Shown: one piece after another, positions 1-11,538 of the stretch
Layout of the letters: every line of letters starts with the position of its first letter
How positions within the stretch are numbered: the first letter of the stretch is position 1
Assembly (NCBI GenBank): GCA_029216955.1
Contig: JANAVB010033216.1
Location: forward strand, 7,743,492 to 7,807,491
Source of the DNA: Iris pallida
Taxonomy: Eukaryota > Streptophyta > Magnoliopsida > Asparagales > Iridaceae
Reading direction: 5' to 3'
Length of the DNA stretch: 64,000 bases
Notes under the pieces: model-generated
Seen by the model: only the letters and a program-made list of their open reading frames with translations
What the model was told of the DNA's origin: nothing
Database searches by the model: none
Program-made: the position numbers and the translations under genes

Positions 1-5
1 AAGGT

Positions 6-1263
6 GTGAAGCATGTTCTAGTAATTGCTAAGAACCTGATCTCTGAAAGTCTGCTCTGCAACGCAGGCTTGAGGATGGACATCAATGCTGGCCAGTTGGT
101 GATGTCCAAGAAGGGTACATTCTTCGGGAAAGCTTTCCAAACTGAAGGAATGTACAAGATTCAGCTTGTTGTAACCCAGCATGATAATATAAATGCAATC
201 ACTTTTTCTGATTATTCTCTTGAGTTGTGGCATAATAGGCTAGGACATGTTCATTGTAAAAGGATTAACAAAATGTCTAGTCTAGGACTTATCTCCAAGT
301 GTGGGGGTAAGGTAGAGAAATACGAAGTATGTGCTCAGACGAAGATCACAAGGAAACCCTTTCACAGGGTCCATCGAAGCACAGATCTTCTGTAGTTGAT
401 TCACTCAGATATCTGTGACTTCAAACAATTCTCTACAAAGGCCGGGATGAAGTATTTCATTACTTTCATCGATGACTTCTCAAATTTGCTTTCGTCTACT
501 TGCTCAAGTCTGAAGACGAAGCATTCGAGAAGTTCAAGGAGTTCAGGGCCGAGGCTGAGCGGCAAACTGGACAACAACTCAAGAGGTTAAGGAGTGATCG
601 AGGCGGGGAGTATTGATCTCATGAATTCTTATCATTCTGCAAAGAACATGGAATCATCAATGAGACAACGCCTCCATACTCTCCTCAATCCAACGGAGTA
701 GCAGAAAGGAAGAACAGAACGTTGACAGAGATGATAAACTCCATGCTGTTGACTGCGGGTCTTCCAAAGTGTTACTGGGGAGAAGCTGCACTAACGGCAA
801 CGTTCATTCTGAACAGAGTGCCATATGCAACTTTCGACATAACTTCTCATGAATTCTGGTTCAAAGTCAGACCTAACTTGAATGTCATTCGAGTGTGGCG
901 GTGTCTGGCTTATGTGAAGCTTCCGGATCTGAAGATTCAGAAGCTGGGGACAAGGACTACGAAGGCAATCTTCTTGGGGTATGCTGAGAAGAGTGATGCT
1001 CGGAGATTCCTTGATATCGAGTCAAACCATATCATCGAATCTCGCGATGTTGAATACTTTGAAGACAAGTTTGCAAAACACAAGAATATTGTTCTCGCGG
1101 ATCTTCCGGAGAATGATGAAGGTACAAAGCAGACAGAAGTTTTTAATGAACCAGTAGTCCAAGATGAAGCTGTCGTCAAGGAGACACCAGCTGAACCAGA
1201 ACTCGCTGAGCCGTCAACTAAGCGAACGAGGAGGCCGAAAGACTTCGGAGTTGACTTCGTCAC
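6..1263 (+). pseudogene. A: GAG-pre-integrase and integrase fragment
   Basis: This encodes the zinc-binding and catalytic part of a copia integrase, which inserts the cDNA into the host genome. The HHCC finger is visible near the start (WHNRLGHVH, then a C...CAQTK pair). A TAG at 393-395 interrupts the frame just before the first catalytic aspartate (IHSDICDF). A frameshift follows at about 480-600, where the second catalytic region (RSDRGGEY) lies in another frame with a stop after it. The frame from 722 resumes after the catalytic glutamate motif (NGVAERKNRT, about 693-722) and runs on as the integrase C-terminal region (FLGYAEKSDARRF) and an acidic linker to RT. The domain is recognisable but broken. 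Confidence 0.9.
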
Positions 1264-2818
1264 CTATCATGTGGAAGCAGATCCGCTTACCTATGATGAG
1301 GCGATGAAGACCAGAGATGCTGTATTCTGGAAGGAGGCGATAGACAACGAGATTGACTCAATCACCTCCAACAACACATGGGTATTGGTTGACCTACCAG
1401 AAGGAGCAAGACCCATCGGATGCAAATGGATCTTCAAGAAGAAGATGAAAGCAGATGGAACCATTGACAAGTTCAAGGCTAGGCTAGTGGCCAAGGGGTT
1501 TGCTCAGAAGCAGGGGATCGACTACTTTGACACTTATGCTCCAGTAGCTCAGATGACAACCATCAGATTGTTAATTGCTCTAGCAGTAATACACAAGCTG
1601 GTGATACATCAGATGGATGTAAAAATGGCATTCCTTAATGGCGAGCTGACCGAAGAGATCTACATGCAACAACCAGAAGGTTTTGTCGTCAGAGGTCTGG
1701 AAGACAAAGTCTGCAAGTTGATGAAGTCTCTGTATGGTTTGAAACAAGCTCCCAAAATGTGGCATGAGAAGTTTGACAAGGTGATAAGGTCAAATGGCTA
1801 CAGGGTCAGTGAAACAGACAAGTGTGTCTATACAAACTTTGCTGACGGAAGATGAGTAATCGTATGTCTGTACGTGGACGACATGCTAATCCTAGGTACG
1901 GATTTAAGCTTCGTCACAGAGACAAAGAAATTTCTCTCGACCAAGTTCAGTATGAAGGACTTGGGGGATGCCGACATAATCTTGGGGCTCAAGATCATCC
2001 AGACATGCACTGGAATAGCGCTGTCACAATCTCATTATATTGAAAAGATGCTCACTCGCTACGGGTATCAAGATCTTCCTTTTATTGATACACCGTACCG
2101 GAGTGATCAGAAGCTGGAGCCAAATTCGAGGAAAAGCGTCAGGTAGTTGGAGTACGCTAGCGTCATCGGAAGCTTGATGTACGCTACTACTGCCACAAGG
2201 CCTGACATAGCTTTTGCAGTGGGAATGCTGAGTCGGTTCACTAGCAATCCAGGCGTTGAGCACTGGAAAGCTGTGAAGCATGTTATGAGATATCTCAAGA
2301 AAACTCAGACATATGCACTTTACTACAGCGGAGATCCGTCAGTAGTGGAAGGCTTCAGTGATGCTAGCTGGTGTTCAGATATGGAGAGCGAGTATTCCAC
2401 AGGTGGATTCGTATTCGCCATGGACGGAGCTGCTATATCGTGGAAGTTGAAGAAGCAGACTATGTTATCTCGCTCCTCCATGGAATCTGAATTCTTTGCA
2501 TTGGATGCTGCTGCAGATGAAGCAGAGTGGCTTCGAAAGCTCATGTATGATCTTCCGGTGGTTGGGGCTCAGATACCGGCAATACCGATATAATGTGACA
2601 ACCAGGCGGCAGCAGCAGTGGCATCAAATGAACTCTTCAACGGAAAGAAAAGAACTGTGCGGTTGAAGCACAGGGCAATGAACGATCTCATCAAGAGAGG
2701 TGTCATTGCAGTGATTGATGTTCGGAGTCAGGAGAACCTGACGGATCCGTTCACCAAGGGCCTCAAGCGCCAGCTGGTCGATGACACAACTTGTAAAATG
2801 GGCTTGAAGGCATTCTGA
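1264..2818 (+). pseudogene. A: reverse transcriptase and RNase H
   Basis: This is the copia RT that copies element RNA to cDNA, followed by RNase H. Visible motifs are the thumb-side start (WKEAIDNEI), GCKWIFKKK, the catalytic block QMDVKMAFLNGEL, LYGLKQAPKMW, and the active-site box YVDDM at about 1871-1885. A TGA at 1852-1854 sits just before YVDD, a TAG falls at 2144-2146 and a TAA at 2591-2593, all in otherwise continuous homology. RNase H is marked by SDASWCSD, the catalytic E region (SSMESEFFAL), CDNQAA and the terminal DPFTKGL block. The reading frame ends at 2818 with a TGA. The three internal stops make it a pseudogene. Confidence 0.93.
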
Positions 2819-2929
2819 TATTGTGTTATTACATTCCTACCATAAAGTTTTATGCTATTAGTTCAAAGAGAAATCTACTAGGCATCTAGCTTTTGGTTCA
2901 AGGGAGGACTATTAACCAGAAGAATATCA

Positions 2930-3560
2930 GGAACGGTGGGTACTTGTCCTATGTGACATGGAGAGGTTACGGACCTATAACCACAGTTATCTACTATTGT
3001 TTTCTGCGGAAAACGGTTTCTGTGGGAAGGTTGGCTTAAATGCTTTAATGAGTTCTCAGGCAGAGTGAATGCCTGGAGTGCTTTACAGGAAGTACGGTAG
3101 CGCAGCACTACAAGGAGTGTAACTCCATGCTACAGTAGGGTGACTCCACCATGAGGTTCCCAGGTAGGGGTAATGCCTCGACTTTGCAAGCCAAGTCACA
3201 GCGGAGTAGCACCGCAAATAGGCAGGTAGCCTAATGTTGTATGATAATCGTAATAAATAGAAGTAGACAGCACTACAAAGAGGACGATGTCCTCATTTTA
3301 CAGTGGCATGACACCACGAAGAGGTACCAGGTAGGGTAAAGCCTCGGCTTTGCGAGCCATGTCATAGCGGCGTAACACCGCACGGAAGCGCAAGGCTTCA
3401 TGCTGGGTAGTTTGGCACTACAAAGAGGTCTGTGACCTCATGCTACAGTAGTATGACACTACGATGAGGTACCCAGGTGGGGTAAAGCCTCGGCTTTAAG
3501 CCATGTCATAGCGGCGTAGCATCGCAAAGAAGCGCAATGCTTCATGCCATGACTCTTTAT
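2930..3560 (+). repeat. A: array of small hairpins, three tandem units
   Basis: No ORF is credible here. Three tandem units begin at about 3105, 3270 and 3415 (roughly 145-165 bp each). Each is a chain of short perfect inverted repeats with tiny loops. Examples are GGAGT/ACTCC (3114-3126), GAGGAC/GTCCTC (3280-3294) and GAGGTC/GACCTC (3425-3439) at the same place in the three units. Others are GTGG/CCAC (3303-3317) against GTAG/CTAC (3448-3462), GCGG/CCGC (3201-3215 and 3367-3381), and TAGGC/GCCTA (3219-3233) against GAAGC/GCTTC (3385-3399, 3529-3543). More hairpins precede the units (CAGGCA/TGCCTG at 3057-3075; AGTGCT/AGCACT at 3077-3109). Stem bases change in pairs between units. Confidence 0.85.
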
Positions 3561-3863
3561 AAAGAACTCACCTATAGTGTATGGACAGAGATATCAGGCC
3601 GTCTCTTGAAGGTAAACTTGTGGACGCCCAAAAATTATACACTGAAACCAGGCTGGCACAAGGCCTTCAATGTGCAGCCAGAAGCACAGTTGATGTCATT
3701 ATGTGAGTAGGAAGAATTGCAGTTGTGGTGCAGAATTCAAGGCTTAGTCCATTCTTGTATCATGCTGTTATTTAACCTATGCGGGAAGATTCAAGTCGTA
3801 GCGACATCTCTCCTAATGCATGATGGACAGTAACTGTGGGGAACGCTCAACCCATATATAGAG
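3561..3863 (+). other. A: noncoding 3' region, nothing recognised
   Basis: The stretch lies between the hairpin array and the polypurine tract. It has no ORF with domain content and no clear repeat. It is probably the rest of the element's 3' untranslated region. Confidence 0.6.
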
Positions 3864-3876
3864 ATATGTGGGGGAT
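3864..3876 (+). promoter_or_regulatory. A: polypurine tract
   Basis: The run ATATGTGGGGGAT ends directly before the TGTTGG start of the LTR. The position and the G run fit the plus-strand primer site of a copia element. Confidence 0.7.
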
Positions 3877-3910
3877 TGTTGGTGTTTTTGCCTTTGGACT
3901 AGAAAAGATA

Positions 3911-3921
3911 GTCCCACATCG
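3911..3921 (+). promoter_or_regulatory. A: second USE-like motif
   Basis: This is an identical GTCCCACATCG 310 bp upstream of the promoter copy. It has only a weak TATA-like TATAAT at 3948 and no clear promoter spacing. It may be a relic of an internal LTR duplication. Confidence 0.5.
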
Positions 3922-4181
3922 GCTACACCAAATGGTGAGTATCTCAATATAATGCATTGCTTGTGTTGAGGTGTGCACATGAGGTGTAGTGGGGGACAAG
4001 TTTGTGCCATGTGGAAGTATTTTCCTAGAAGGAAAAAGAATTAAATCCAACAAGGATGCAAGTTAATTTTTGTTGTGCGGACTCGGACTCGGACACGGAC
4101 TACAGGATGTCTCGTGCATGCACGGGAGTGTTCGGGGGGTAGGCGTGGACTAGCACACTTCTATGCTGGTTATGGGATGAT

Positions 4182-4273
4182 CTAAAATATCAAACTCTAT
4201 TTTTGAGTATTGGTATTTTAGTCCCACATCGGATAGGAGAAGAGGTGAAGTCTCAACTCCACTCTATAAATAG
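4182..4273 (+). promoter_or_regulatory. A: LTR promoter with snRNA-type USE and TATA box
   Basis: GTCCCACATCG at 4221-4231 matches the plant snRNA upstream sequence element, RTCCCACATCG. A TATA box, CTATAAATAG, starts at 4264; its TATAAA begins 33 bases after the USE. That spacing is the one known for plant Pol II snRNA genes rather than the shorter Pol III spacing. An imperfect 16-bp stem (4182-4197 with 4205-4221) sits directly upstream. Promoter activity itself is inference. Confidence 0.6.
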
Positions 4274-4733
4274 AGCCCCTTGGCCTCCTTTGAAAGATGC
4301 ACCAAGAAGAGAGTTGAGGGAGTCTGTTAAGTCCAGGAAGCCCGTTCAAGTCTCAAATATTGACTTACGAGCGTTCCAGAAGTTCTTCGTGAACTTGCTG
4401 GTTCCTGGAAGCTGTTCGTGCTCGTGTGGGGCGAATAAAGCTTTGAGCAACGGTGGTTCATTCACCCCAGCATCTCATTCTCGCCTGTCATCGCTGCTGT
4501 TGCCTTTTTCAGTAACTTCAGTAACTTCTTTTTAGAAGCTCTACTGCCGATAGTTGCTTGCACAAAGTCTCTTTAGATTTTTTGTGTATTACGTAGAATC
4601 TTTTTAGATCCTCGTAATTCAGAATCCTCCAGGATCTCTGTTGCACATCTTCTTTAAGGTGCTGCATTTGAAACGTTGTGTGTACAATTGTTTCAGTTTC
4701 AGAATTTTCCATCGAAAATTGTGCCTCGGCACT

Positions 4734-5379
<646 letters not shown>

Positions 5380-5383
<4 letters not shown>

Positions 5384-6110
5384 TTAACATTCTGGCATGG
5401 AACGTGAGAGGCCTCGCTAACACCCCGACAATGAGGCGCATAAGATCGTTATGCAAGATTCACAAAATCTCCACTCTCATCATCATTGAGCCCAAACTCC
5501 CTGCATCCAAACTGAAGCATATTAGTATACAGCTCTGTTTCCCCATTGGACATGTCGGGCACCACGACATCTGGGTTCTTCACAGAGATAATGTCAATTT
5601 CGGCGTCATCGACAAGTCCACTCAGGCTCTCTCGCTTTGGATGGAACATCATTTTCTGGAAAATCGGATGTTGATTACTGCCATTAACGACAGTTGCTCT
5701 AAAAAGAAGCAGAAGGAACTGTGGGAATCCCCATTGCACACCAAGAGCAACAACCCCGATCTTTCATGGCTGTGCGTTGGCAACTTTAACGTGGTCACCA
5801 ATAGAGAGGAGAAATTCGAGAGACACCCGCCTTCCTCCGTGGCCATGAATGATTTCTGTAACTTCATCCTTGAAGCTCAACTCCTTTCGGTCCCCTTCAT
5901 CGATAATGAGTTTACTTAGAGTAACAAGCAAACTGGTGTCAATCAACAACACTCGTGCCTCGATAGAGCTCTCATTTCCCAGCAGTGGTCACAAGATTTG
6001 AAGACCAGTCTGACGCACCTGAACTCTACGGAGTCCGATCATGCCCCGCTCTTGGTTGAGTTTCGCAAACTCAACATACATCAAAAAAAGTATTCAGATT
6101 CCTAAATTTT
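5380..6110 (+). pseudogene. + LINE: ORF2 endonuclease domain
   Basis: This is an apurinic-like (EEP-family) endonuclease, which nicks target DNA to prime reverse transcription. It opens MINILAWNVRGL, the standard N-terminal motif with the metal-binding asparagine. It continues with the conserved glutamate (IIIEPKLP) and a later block that reads VGNFNVV where the family has GDFN. A TAG at 5917-5919 breaks the frame. The C-terminal SDHAPL catalytic motif is visible at about 6037-6054. The D-to-N change in the GDFN block and the stop indicate an inactive copy. Confidence 0.85.
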
Positions 6111-6187
6111 TGGACTAGTCACCCACAATTTCTCGAGGTGGTCTCCACCGCTTGGAGTGATATCCGGGTCACCAACCCCTCGTCAGG

Positions 6188-7560
6188 GTGGCATTTCAAT
6201 TGAAAGCTACACATAAGGCTCTCTCTAAATGGAGTAGGCACGCCTATGGGTATAATTTCCAAGCCGTTCGTCTAGCGAAGGACGACATTTGCCATGCTGA
6301 ACTTCTGCTAGACCGTGACGGTACCGTGGAGGCATGTAAATCTCTTAATCTTTCCAGAGCGGTCCTCAAGTTTTGGATCAGAATTGAGGAGGATTTCTGG
6401 AGATAAAAAGCCCGGTACACTTGGGACGTCGAGGGGGACAAGAACACGAAGTATTTTCACGATTTCGTGAAAGGACGTAGGCAACGACTCACCCTTCATC
6501 ACATTCATGACAAACAAGGCATATATTGAGGGAACAATCTGAGATACAGAATCATGCGGCGGCCTATTTTGGTGCTTTGTTTACCAAAGCTGCATACAAA
6601 GAGATGCGGATTTCCTTGTCATTTTTTTTTGAAGCAAATTTCCTTGTCATATCGCGCAGCATCACCGAGGATGATAAAGTCCAGTTATTGGCGATCCCTA
6701 CGGCACATGAGATTAAAGTTGTCGTGTGGTCGTTGAACTCGAATAGCTCGCCTGGACCCGACGGGTTTATGGGCCATTTCTTCAAAAGCTGCTAGGATGT
6801 CGTTCACTGCGACATAATTGAAGCGGTGGCTGCATTTTTTCAGGGGCTTAGCTTTCCTAAAGCCATTTCGAGCACCAACATTGTCCTCATCTCGAAGAAA
6901 GACAACCCGTCTACTTTTGTCGACCTTCGCCCGCTAGGTATGTGCAATTTTATCAATAAAATCTTTTCTATAATCCTGTCTAACAGATTAGCTAGCTTGG
7001 TTCCCAAGATCATTTCTCCAGAACAAAGCGGCTTATGGATAATATTCTCCTCGCTCAGGAAATGATTAGTTGCATGAAACACTCCACCAGAGGAGGCGGC
7101 AGCGTCGCTATCAAACTAGACTTAGAAAAGGCGTACGATAGATTGAATTGGCAACACATGATTGGGGTGATGAGAGCTTTCGGATTCGACGAGCGCTGGG
7201 TCGACATCATTTGGCGGTCGATTAGCAACATATGGTTTTCCACGGTGGTGAATGGTCAGTCGGACGGCTTCTTCACGTCATCGTGCGGGATTCGTTAGGG
7301 AGATCCGCTATCCTCTACTATTTTCATCATCGTAGCCGAGGCTCTCAGCAGAAATCTTGACAACATGAGAAACATTCTCAGCTTCAATACTTTCACACCG
7401 CTTCTACGTGCCCCATCATCATGCATCTAACTTATGCTGAGGACATGCTCATCTTTGCGGGCAGCGATGTGAATTCTATAGCTGTGGTTAACAACACGCT
7501 CAAGAGGTATATGGCGACTTTGGGGCAGCGGATAAATGCGACCAAAAGTGCAGTATAGTT
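6188..7560 (+). pseudogene. + LINE: ORF2 reverse transcriptase
   Basis: This non-LTR RT is split over several frames. Visible blocks are NSSPGPDGFMGHFF (about 6739-6780), RPLGMCNFINKIFS (about 6928-6970) and KLDLEKAYDRLNW (about 7111-7150). The active-site box reads YAED (about 7432-7443) where the family has YADD. Stops or frameshifts occur near 6405, 6528, 6795 and 7298. A short T-rich insertion-like tract lies near 6628. The altered active site and multiple breaks make it inactive. Confidence 0.85.
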
Positions 7561-7599
7561 CATCACTCTATCAGCAATAGTAAGAAGAACACCCGCAAA

Positions 7600-8138
7600 T
7601 TGAGTACGGGCTTCGGACCAGACATATTCTCCTGGTCCCTTACGGATAATGGCCTATTCACGCTCACCTCGCCCTGGGAGGTCGCTCGGGACGGTCGGCC
7701 TGCTACGGTCATCACCCGTCACTACTGGAGTAAGAACATTCCTACTAAATGGTCTATATTGATTTAGCATGTGTTTGGAAGGAAGTTGCCTACTGATGAG
7801 ACGCTAACCTCCAAAGGATTCAGCCTGGCCTCCGCTTGCCATTGTTGCGAGGAGCAACAGGCGGAGACTATTGATCATGTATTCACAGACGGGTACTCGG
7901 CCACCGCTATTTGGTCTTACTTCGGGAACAGATACTCGGGTAGGTTATCGGGCAACGGCATTGACGATAGGCTAATCTGCTGGGGTTTCACTCAAGGTCT
8001 CAACATTGTGGCGGCGGCAATTATTTGGGTCGTCTGGAGAAATCGTAACAAGTATAGGTATGAAGGTAGACAATTTAGTATTGAGTGTCTTATCACAGAG
8101 ATCGAGCGGATGAGGTCCAAGGCTCTTAGATCACTCAT
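7600..8138 (+). pseudogene. + LINE: ORF2 C-terminal zinc-finger (zf-RVT) region
   Basis: The 7771 frame gives the cysteine/histidine segment typical of plant LINE ORF2 ends: FGRKLPTDETL, then CHCCEEQQAETIDHVF. It continues to the terminal block VVWRNRNKYRYEG. The last real residues are near SKALRSLM; what follows is read from the fused, inverted neighbour. No 3' UTR or tail is present. Confidence 0.75.
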
Positions 8139-8999
8139 GCCACGCTATTGTTGCCAACCTTAACCGAGCTTCAGAGAACCATCTCGATCCCTTCTTTTTG
8201 GAGTTGCTGATATCCTCCATTATTTCGTCAATCTCTTGCCTACCACCAACTCGCATATTCAGCTTACGAAGTTGATGTATCCACAAGTCCCAAGTGAATG
8301 GGCAATGAAAGTATAAGTGACCCATTGTCTCTTCGTGCCAATTACACAACACACTTCCCTGCCCGCTTGTTTGTATGCCAAACCGTACAAGTCAGTCTAA
8401 TGTAAGGAGTCTTCCCGTCATCAACTTATACATGCATAACTGAAATTTTCACGCAGCCTCTTTGACCCATATAAACTCAAATCGATCAATTTTATGATGA
8501 TTCACCCATACTACATCGTACACCTTGCTATGCTCAAACCCGTCTGAAGTTGTCCCTTCCCATATCCATTTGTCTTCTGTTAAAGAGCTATCCGACTGAA
8601 CTTCTCTGATCGGCGTTGCAAATTGACAGGCCGCCTCATGTAACTCTGGTCGCCACTGACCATCCAGTAATATGCTACTTACCCAATCCGCTTCCCGTGG
8701 TATGCACATGGCATTCCTGCCTGCCAGTTCCTCCAGGCTATGGTGTCGTATCCAAGGGTCAAACCACAGACTTGTGGTCCTCCCATCGCAATATGCGCAG
8801 TATCTGCTGCTTAACCAGTCCCCGGTGTTTCAGCATGGTCTTAAAGGTAACTGACGTGTTATTATTGATCGATAGGTTCCAAAAGTTGTTGATCTTCACA
8901 TATTTGGGATTCATCCATCTCGTCCACAAGGAATCGCTTGAAATAAACCTCCATGTCAACCTCATCGCTGCAACGTCCCGTAGCGTGCTCAGAGAGTAG
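8139..8999 (-). pseudogene. - LINE: ORF2 connection and truncated zinc-finger region
   Basis: The - strand frames give WRFISSDSLWTRWM and further conserved connection segments, then the zf-RVT core CNWHEETMGHLYFHCPFTWDLW (C, H, H, C; about 8350-8290). The homology ends at ATIAWHE near 8139, where the sequence passes into the opposite-strand LINE. Several stops are present. Confidence 0.75.
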
Positions 9000-10675
9000 A
9001 GCCCCACTCCTTTTTCATTGGCCTGCACAAAAAATCCTCTCCGATCGAGTGCAGTCCTCCTCGCCAGACGAAGTCAGCACATATCCTTTTAATTTTTTTG
9101 ATGATAGTTCATGGTAACATGATTGACTGTAGCCAAAAATGGCAATAGTATTAATCATTGATCGTACCATTTCTAGTCGGCCTCCAAAGGATAGGCCTTG
9201 TGCATGCCATCCCTCTGTGCGTCGCTATGCGTACTCGACCAAACTCTGGCAGTCAGCATCCATGGAAAAGTTAATAGACAGTAGGATGCCCAAATATTTC
9301 ACGGGAACTTCCCCGCACTCCACTCCTATGACCTGTGCTTTCTCGTCCTTGTTGGGAAAATACAAGTTAAAATAGATCTTACTCTTGTCTCGGTTAAGTT
9401 GCAAGCCAGTATGTATACCAATAGTAGTCATAATGGAGTTCAGCACCTTCAAACCCTCCGTCGTAGGATTCATGAACACCAATAGATCATCCACATAAAT
9501 TAGATGGGACACGTGCGGCCTAATATTCCTTTACAGGGAGGTGATTTGCCTGTTGAATACTGTCTCCTCCATAAAACACGAAAAATACTCCATCACAGGT
9601 GTAAACAGGTATGGTGACAGTGGGTCGTCCTATCGGAGTCCTTTATTACTCCCCAGAAATCTACGTGCAATTCCTTTTATAAGCACAGAGAATGTAGGTA
9701 TACTGATACACTCATGAACCATATCAACCCATGTCCAGTCGAATCCAAGAGTTAACATAATATGGCAAACGAATTCACGATTCACCGTGTCATAGGCTTT
9801 TCGTAAGTCCAGTTTGATACATGAATGTTGTCCTCCTGGCTTGTTGAAGTCCCGAACCAATTCATGTGCAAGAAAATTGTTGTCTACAATGGCTCTTTCC
9901 TTTATAAACGCTGCCTGGTAGGGAGATACCAGACTTTCCGTGATGCCCTCCATACGTCAGCATATATGCGTAATAATTTTATAGAGCTAATTAAAACACG
10001 CGATAGGCCGATAGTCCGAGAGTGAAGTAGCTCCTTCCTTCTTCAGTATCAGTGTGAGGTAAGTATGATTGAGTTCACGTAGCAATCTCCCATTTGCAAA
10101 GAAGTCTCTGACCATTTCCATCACTTGGAACTTTATGTCATCCCAATGTAGCTTATAGAATGTGCTACGAAAGCCATCCGGTCCAGGAGATTTGCTGGGA
10201 TCTGCAACTTCGATTATTGTCTCCAGTTCTTCCATCTCCACTATAGCGTGTAATATGCGATTGCCATGGGGTGTGACAATTCGTTTGTATATTATATCTG
10301 GAAAGTTAGTCATATTATCAGATTGATTAAATAACTCTGAGTAATACCTGATAGCCTCTGTTTGCAGATCCTTGCGGTCATTTCCTCCTTCCCATCTGGC
10401 CGGATCAATTTGACTATATGGTTTCTGTGCTGTCTCATTCGTACCACGTCATAGAAGAACTTTAAGCACTTGTCCCCGTCACGCAACCAAGAGCATTTTG
10501 CTCGTTGAGCCATATCAATTTCCTTCTGCATGCGTACACGACCCACCTCCTTGATTAAGCTTTTTTTTTCCTCATGTATCAACTGAACATTGGTTATGTC
10601 CAATTGTAAGCGTTGTTGGACCTGGTGCAATTATTTTTCCTGCTCTTCTAGTGGCCGAACTGGATGGGTTCGATT
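9000..10675 (-). pseudogene. - LINE: ORF2 reverse transcriptase
   Basis: Blocks in order on the - strand are a charged linker with CSWLRDGDKCLKFFYD (about 10500), DPSKSPGPDGFRSTFY (about 10180), DYRPIACFN, IKLDLRKAYDTVN (about 9800) and the intact active site IYVDDLLVF (about 9500). NRDKSKIYFNLYFPNK and VKYLGI follow. Breaks occur near 10310, 9985, 9630 and 9220. The catalytic residues are kept, unlike in the + strand LINE, but the frame is not. Confidence 0.85.
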
Positions 10676-10799
10676 CTAGACCTTAAGCGCTGCTTTCACA
10701 CGCTTCAAGCACTGCACTAATATGAACTGAATGTTCCGATGAATGGCCGTGCAAAGATCGCTCTTTACTGCCTCCCCATAACCTTCACTTAAATGCCAT

Positions 10800-11538
10800 T
10801 TGTTGTTATATCTAAACGGCATGTTGTTGCTCGAGTGTGGATAATCGAACACATAGAGGTGAGTGATCACTGGTTCCTACTGCAAGTCCTTCGACTGCTG
10901 TATCAGGGAATGTGTGAAACCATTTCATGTTCCCCAAAGCTCTATCTAACTGACACGCTACACGTTTATGCACTGCCTTATTGTTCCATGTCCAAATGTG
11001 GCCCTTCTTTCGAGAGTTGCAAACCCGATTGAAGAAGGCACGACCTAAACTCCTGCAAAAGTATGTTCGATACAGGACGACCCCCCTTCTCATGGTGATA
11101 TAGCAATGCATTAAAGTCTCCTATAATCAGGAGGGAAAGCTTGTATTGGTCCCTGGCCAAGTAAGCAATGTGTACAAGCGACTGCCACAACTTCTTTCTC
11201 CTATTACGGTCACTATGACCATAGGCGGCACCAAATAAGAACTAAAACCCGCTTTTATTTTTTAGGTGGATTACAATCAGTTGTTCTGAAGCTGGTAGTA
11301 GAGTAACGTTCCAGCTTCGACTATCCCACTGGACCCAAATACGGGCCATTTGACAAAAATGCAAATTGTGAACCTATTTCCAATAGGGCATCGTCCTACA
11401 TGACAGCATCTTCTCCGACATAATTTCAGTCTAAAGCAATGCACATATGTTGTGTTGACCTTTCCTGAGCACCTGGGTGATTTCTTTCCAGCGACCCAAC
11501 GAACACGCACCGCGTACGTTCCAAGTGATCAAAGACAT
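10800..11538 (-). pseudogene. - LINE: ORF2 endonuclease domain
   Basis: The start at 11538 gives MSLITWNVRGA, the standard LINE endonuclease N-terminus, and directly abuts the ORF1 stop. The later catalytic blocks are intact: IIGDFNALLYH (about 11120) and TSDHSPLCVRL (about 10860). Stops and frameshifts interrupt the frame between about 11440 and 11190 and again near 10980. The domain is complete in order but not translatable. Confidence 0.85.

Larger units (their letters stand above)
1..4737 (+). mobile_element. Ty1/copia retrotransposon A, 3' part
   Basis: This is the 3' portion of a copia element; its gag, protease and 5' LTR lie left of the window. The order GAG-pre-integrase, integrase, RT, RNase H, noncoding 3' region, polypurine tract and LTR is that of Ty1/copia. 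The LTR begins TGTT and ends AACA, a perfect terminal inverted repeat, and is followed directly by a TA microsatellite. The pol frame carries several stops and at least one frameshift, so this copy cannot encode an intact polyprotein. The sequence looks closest to the Tork-like group, but I cannot fix the lineage. The 1-kb stretch between pol and the LTR holds an unusual hairpin array described separately. Confidence 0.93.
3877..4737 (+). repeat. A: 3' long terminal repeat
   Basis: The 861-bp LTR starts TGTTGG and ends AACA, and the outer four bases are inverted copies of each other. It contains two copies of GTCCCACATCG (3911-3921 and 4221-4231) and a TATA box CTATAAATAG (4264-4273). A GGACTCGGAC-like direct repeat lies near 4079-4100. 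The 5' LTR is outside the window, so age cannot be estimated. Confidence 0.85.

Noticed and set aside
2930..3560. tRNA or tRNA-derived SINE, suggested by several small stems
   Set aside because: No cloverleaf, no A/B boxes and no anticodon-type loop; the stems are strung in a row.
3911..4300. An actual snRNA gene at the USE/TATA motif
   Set aside because: The sequence after the TATA box shows no U1, U2, U4, U5 or U6-like start or Sm site; only the promoter motif is similar.
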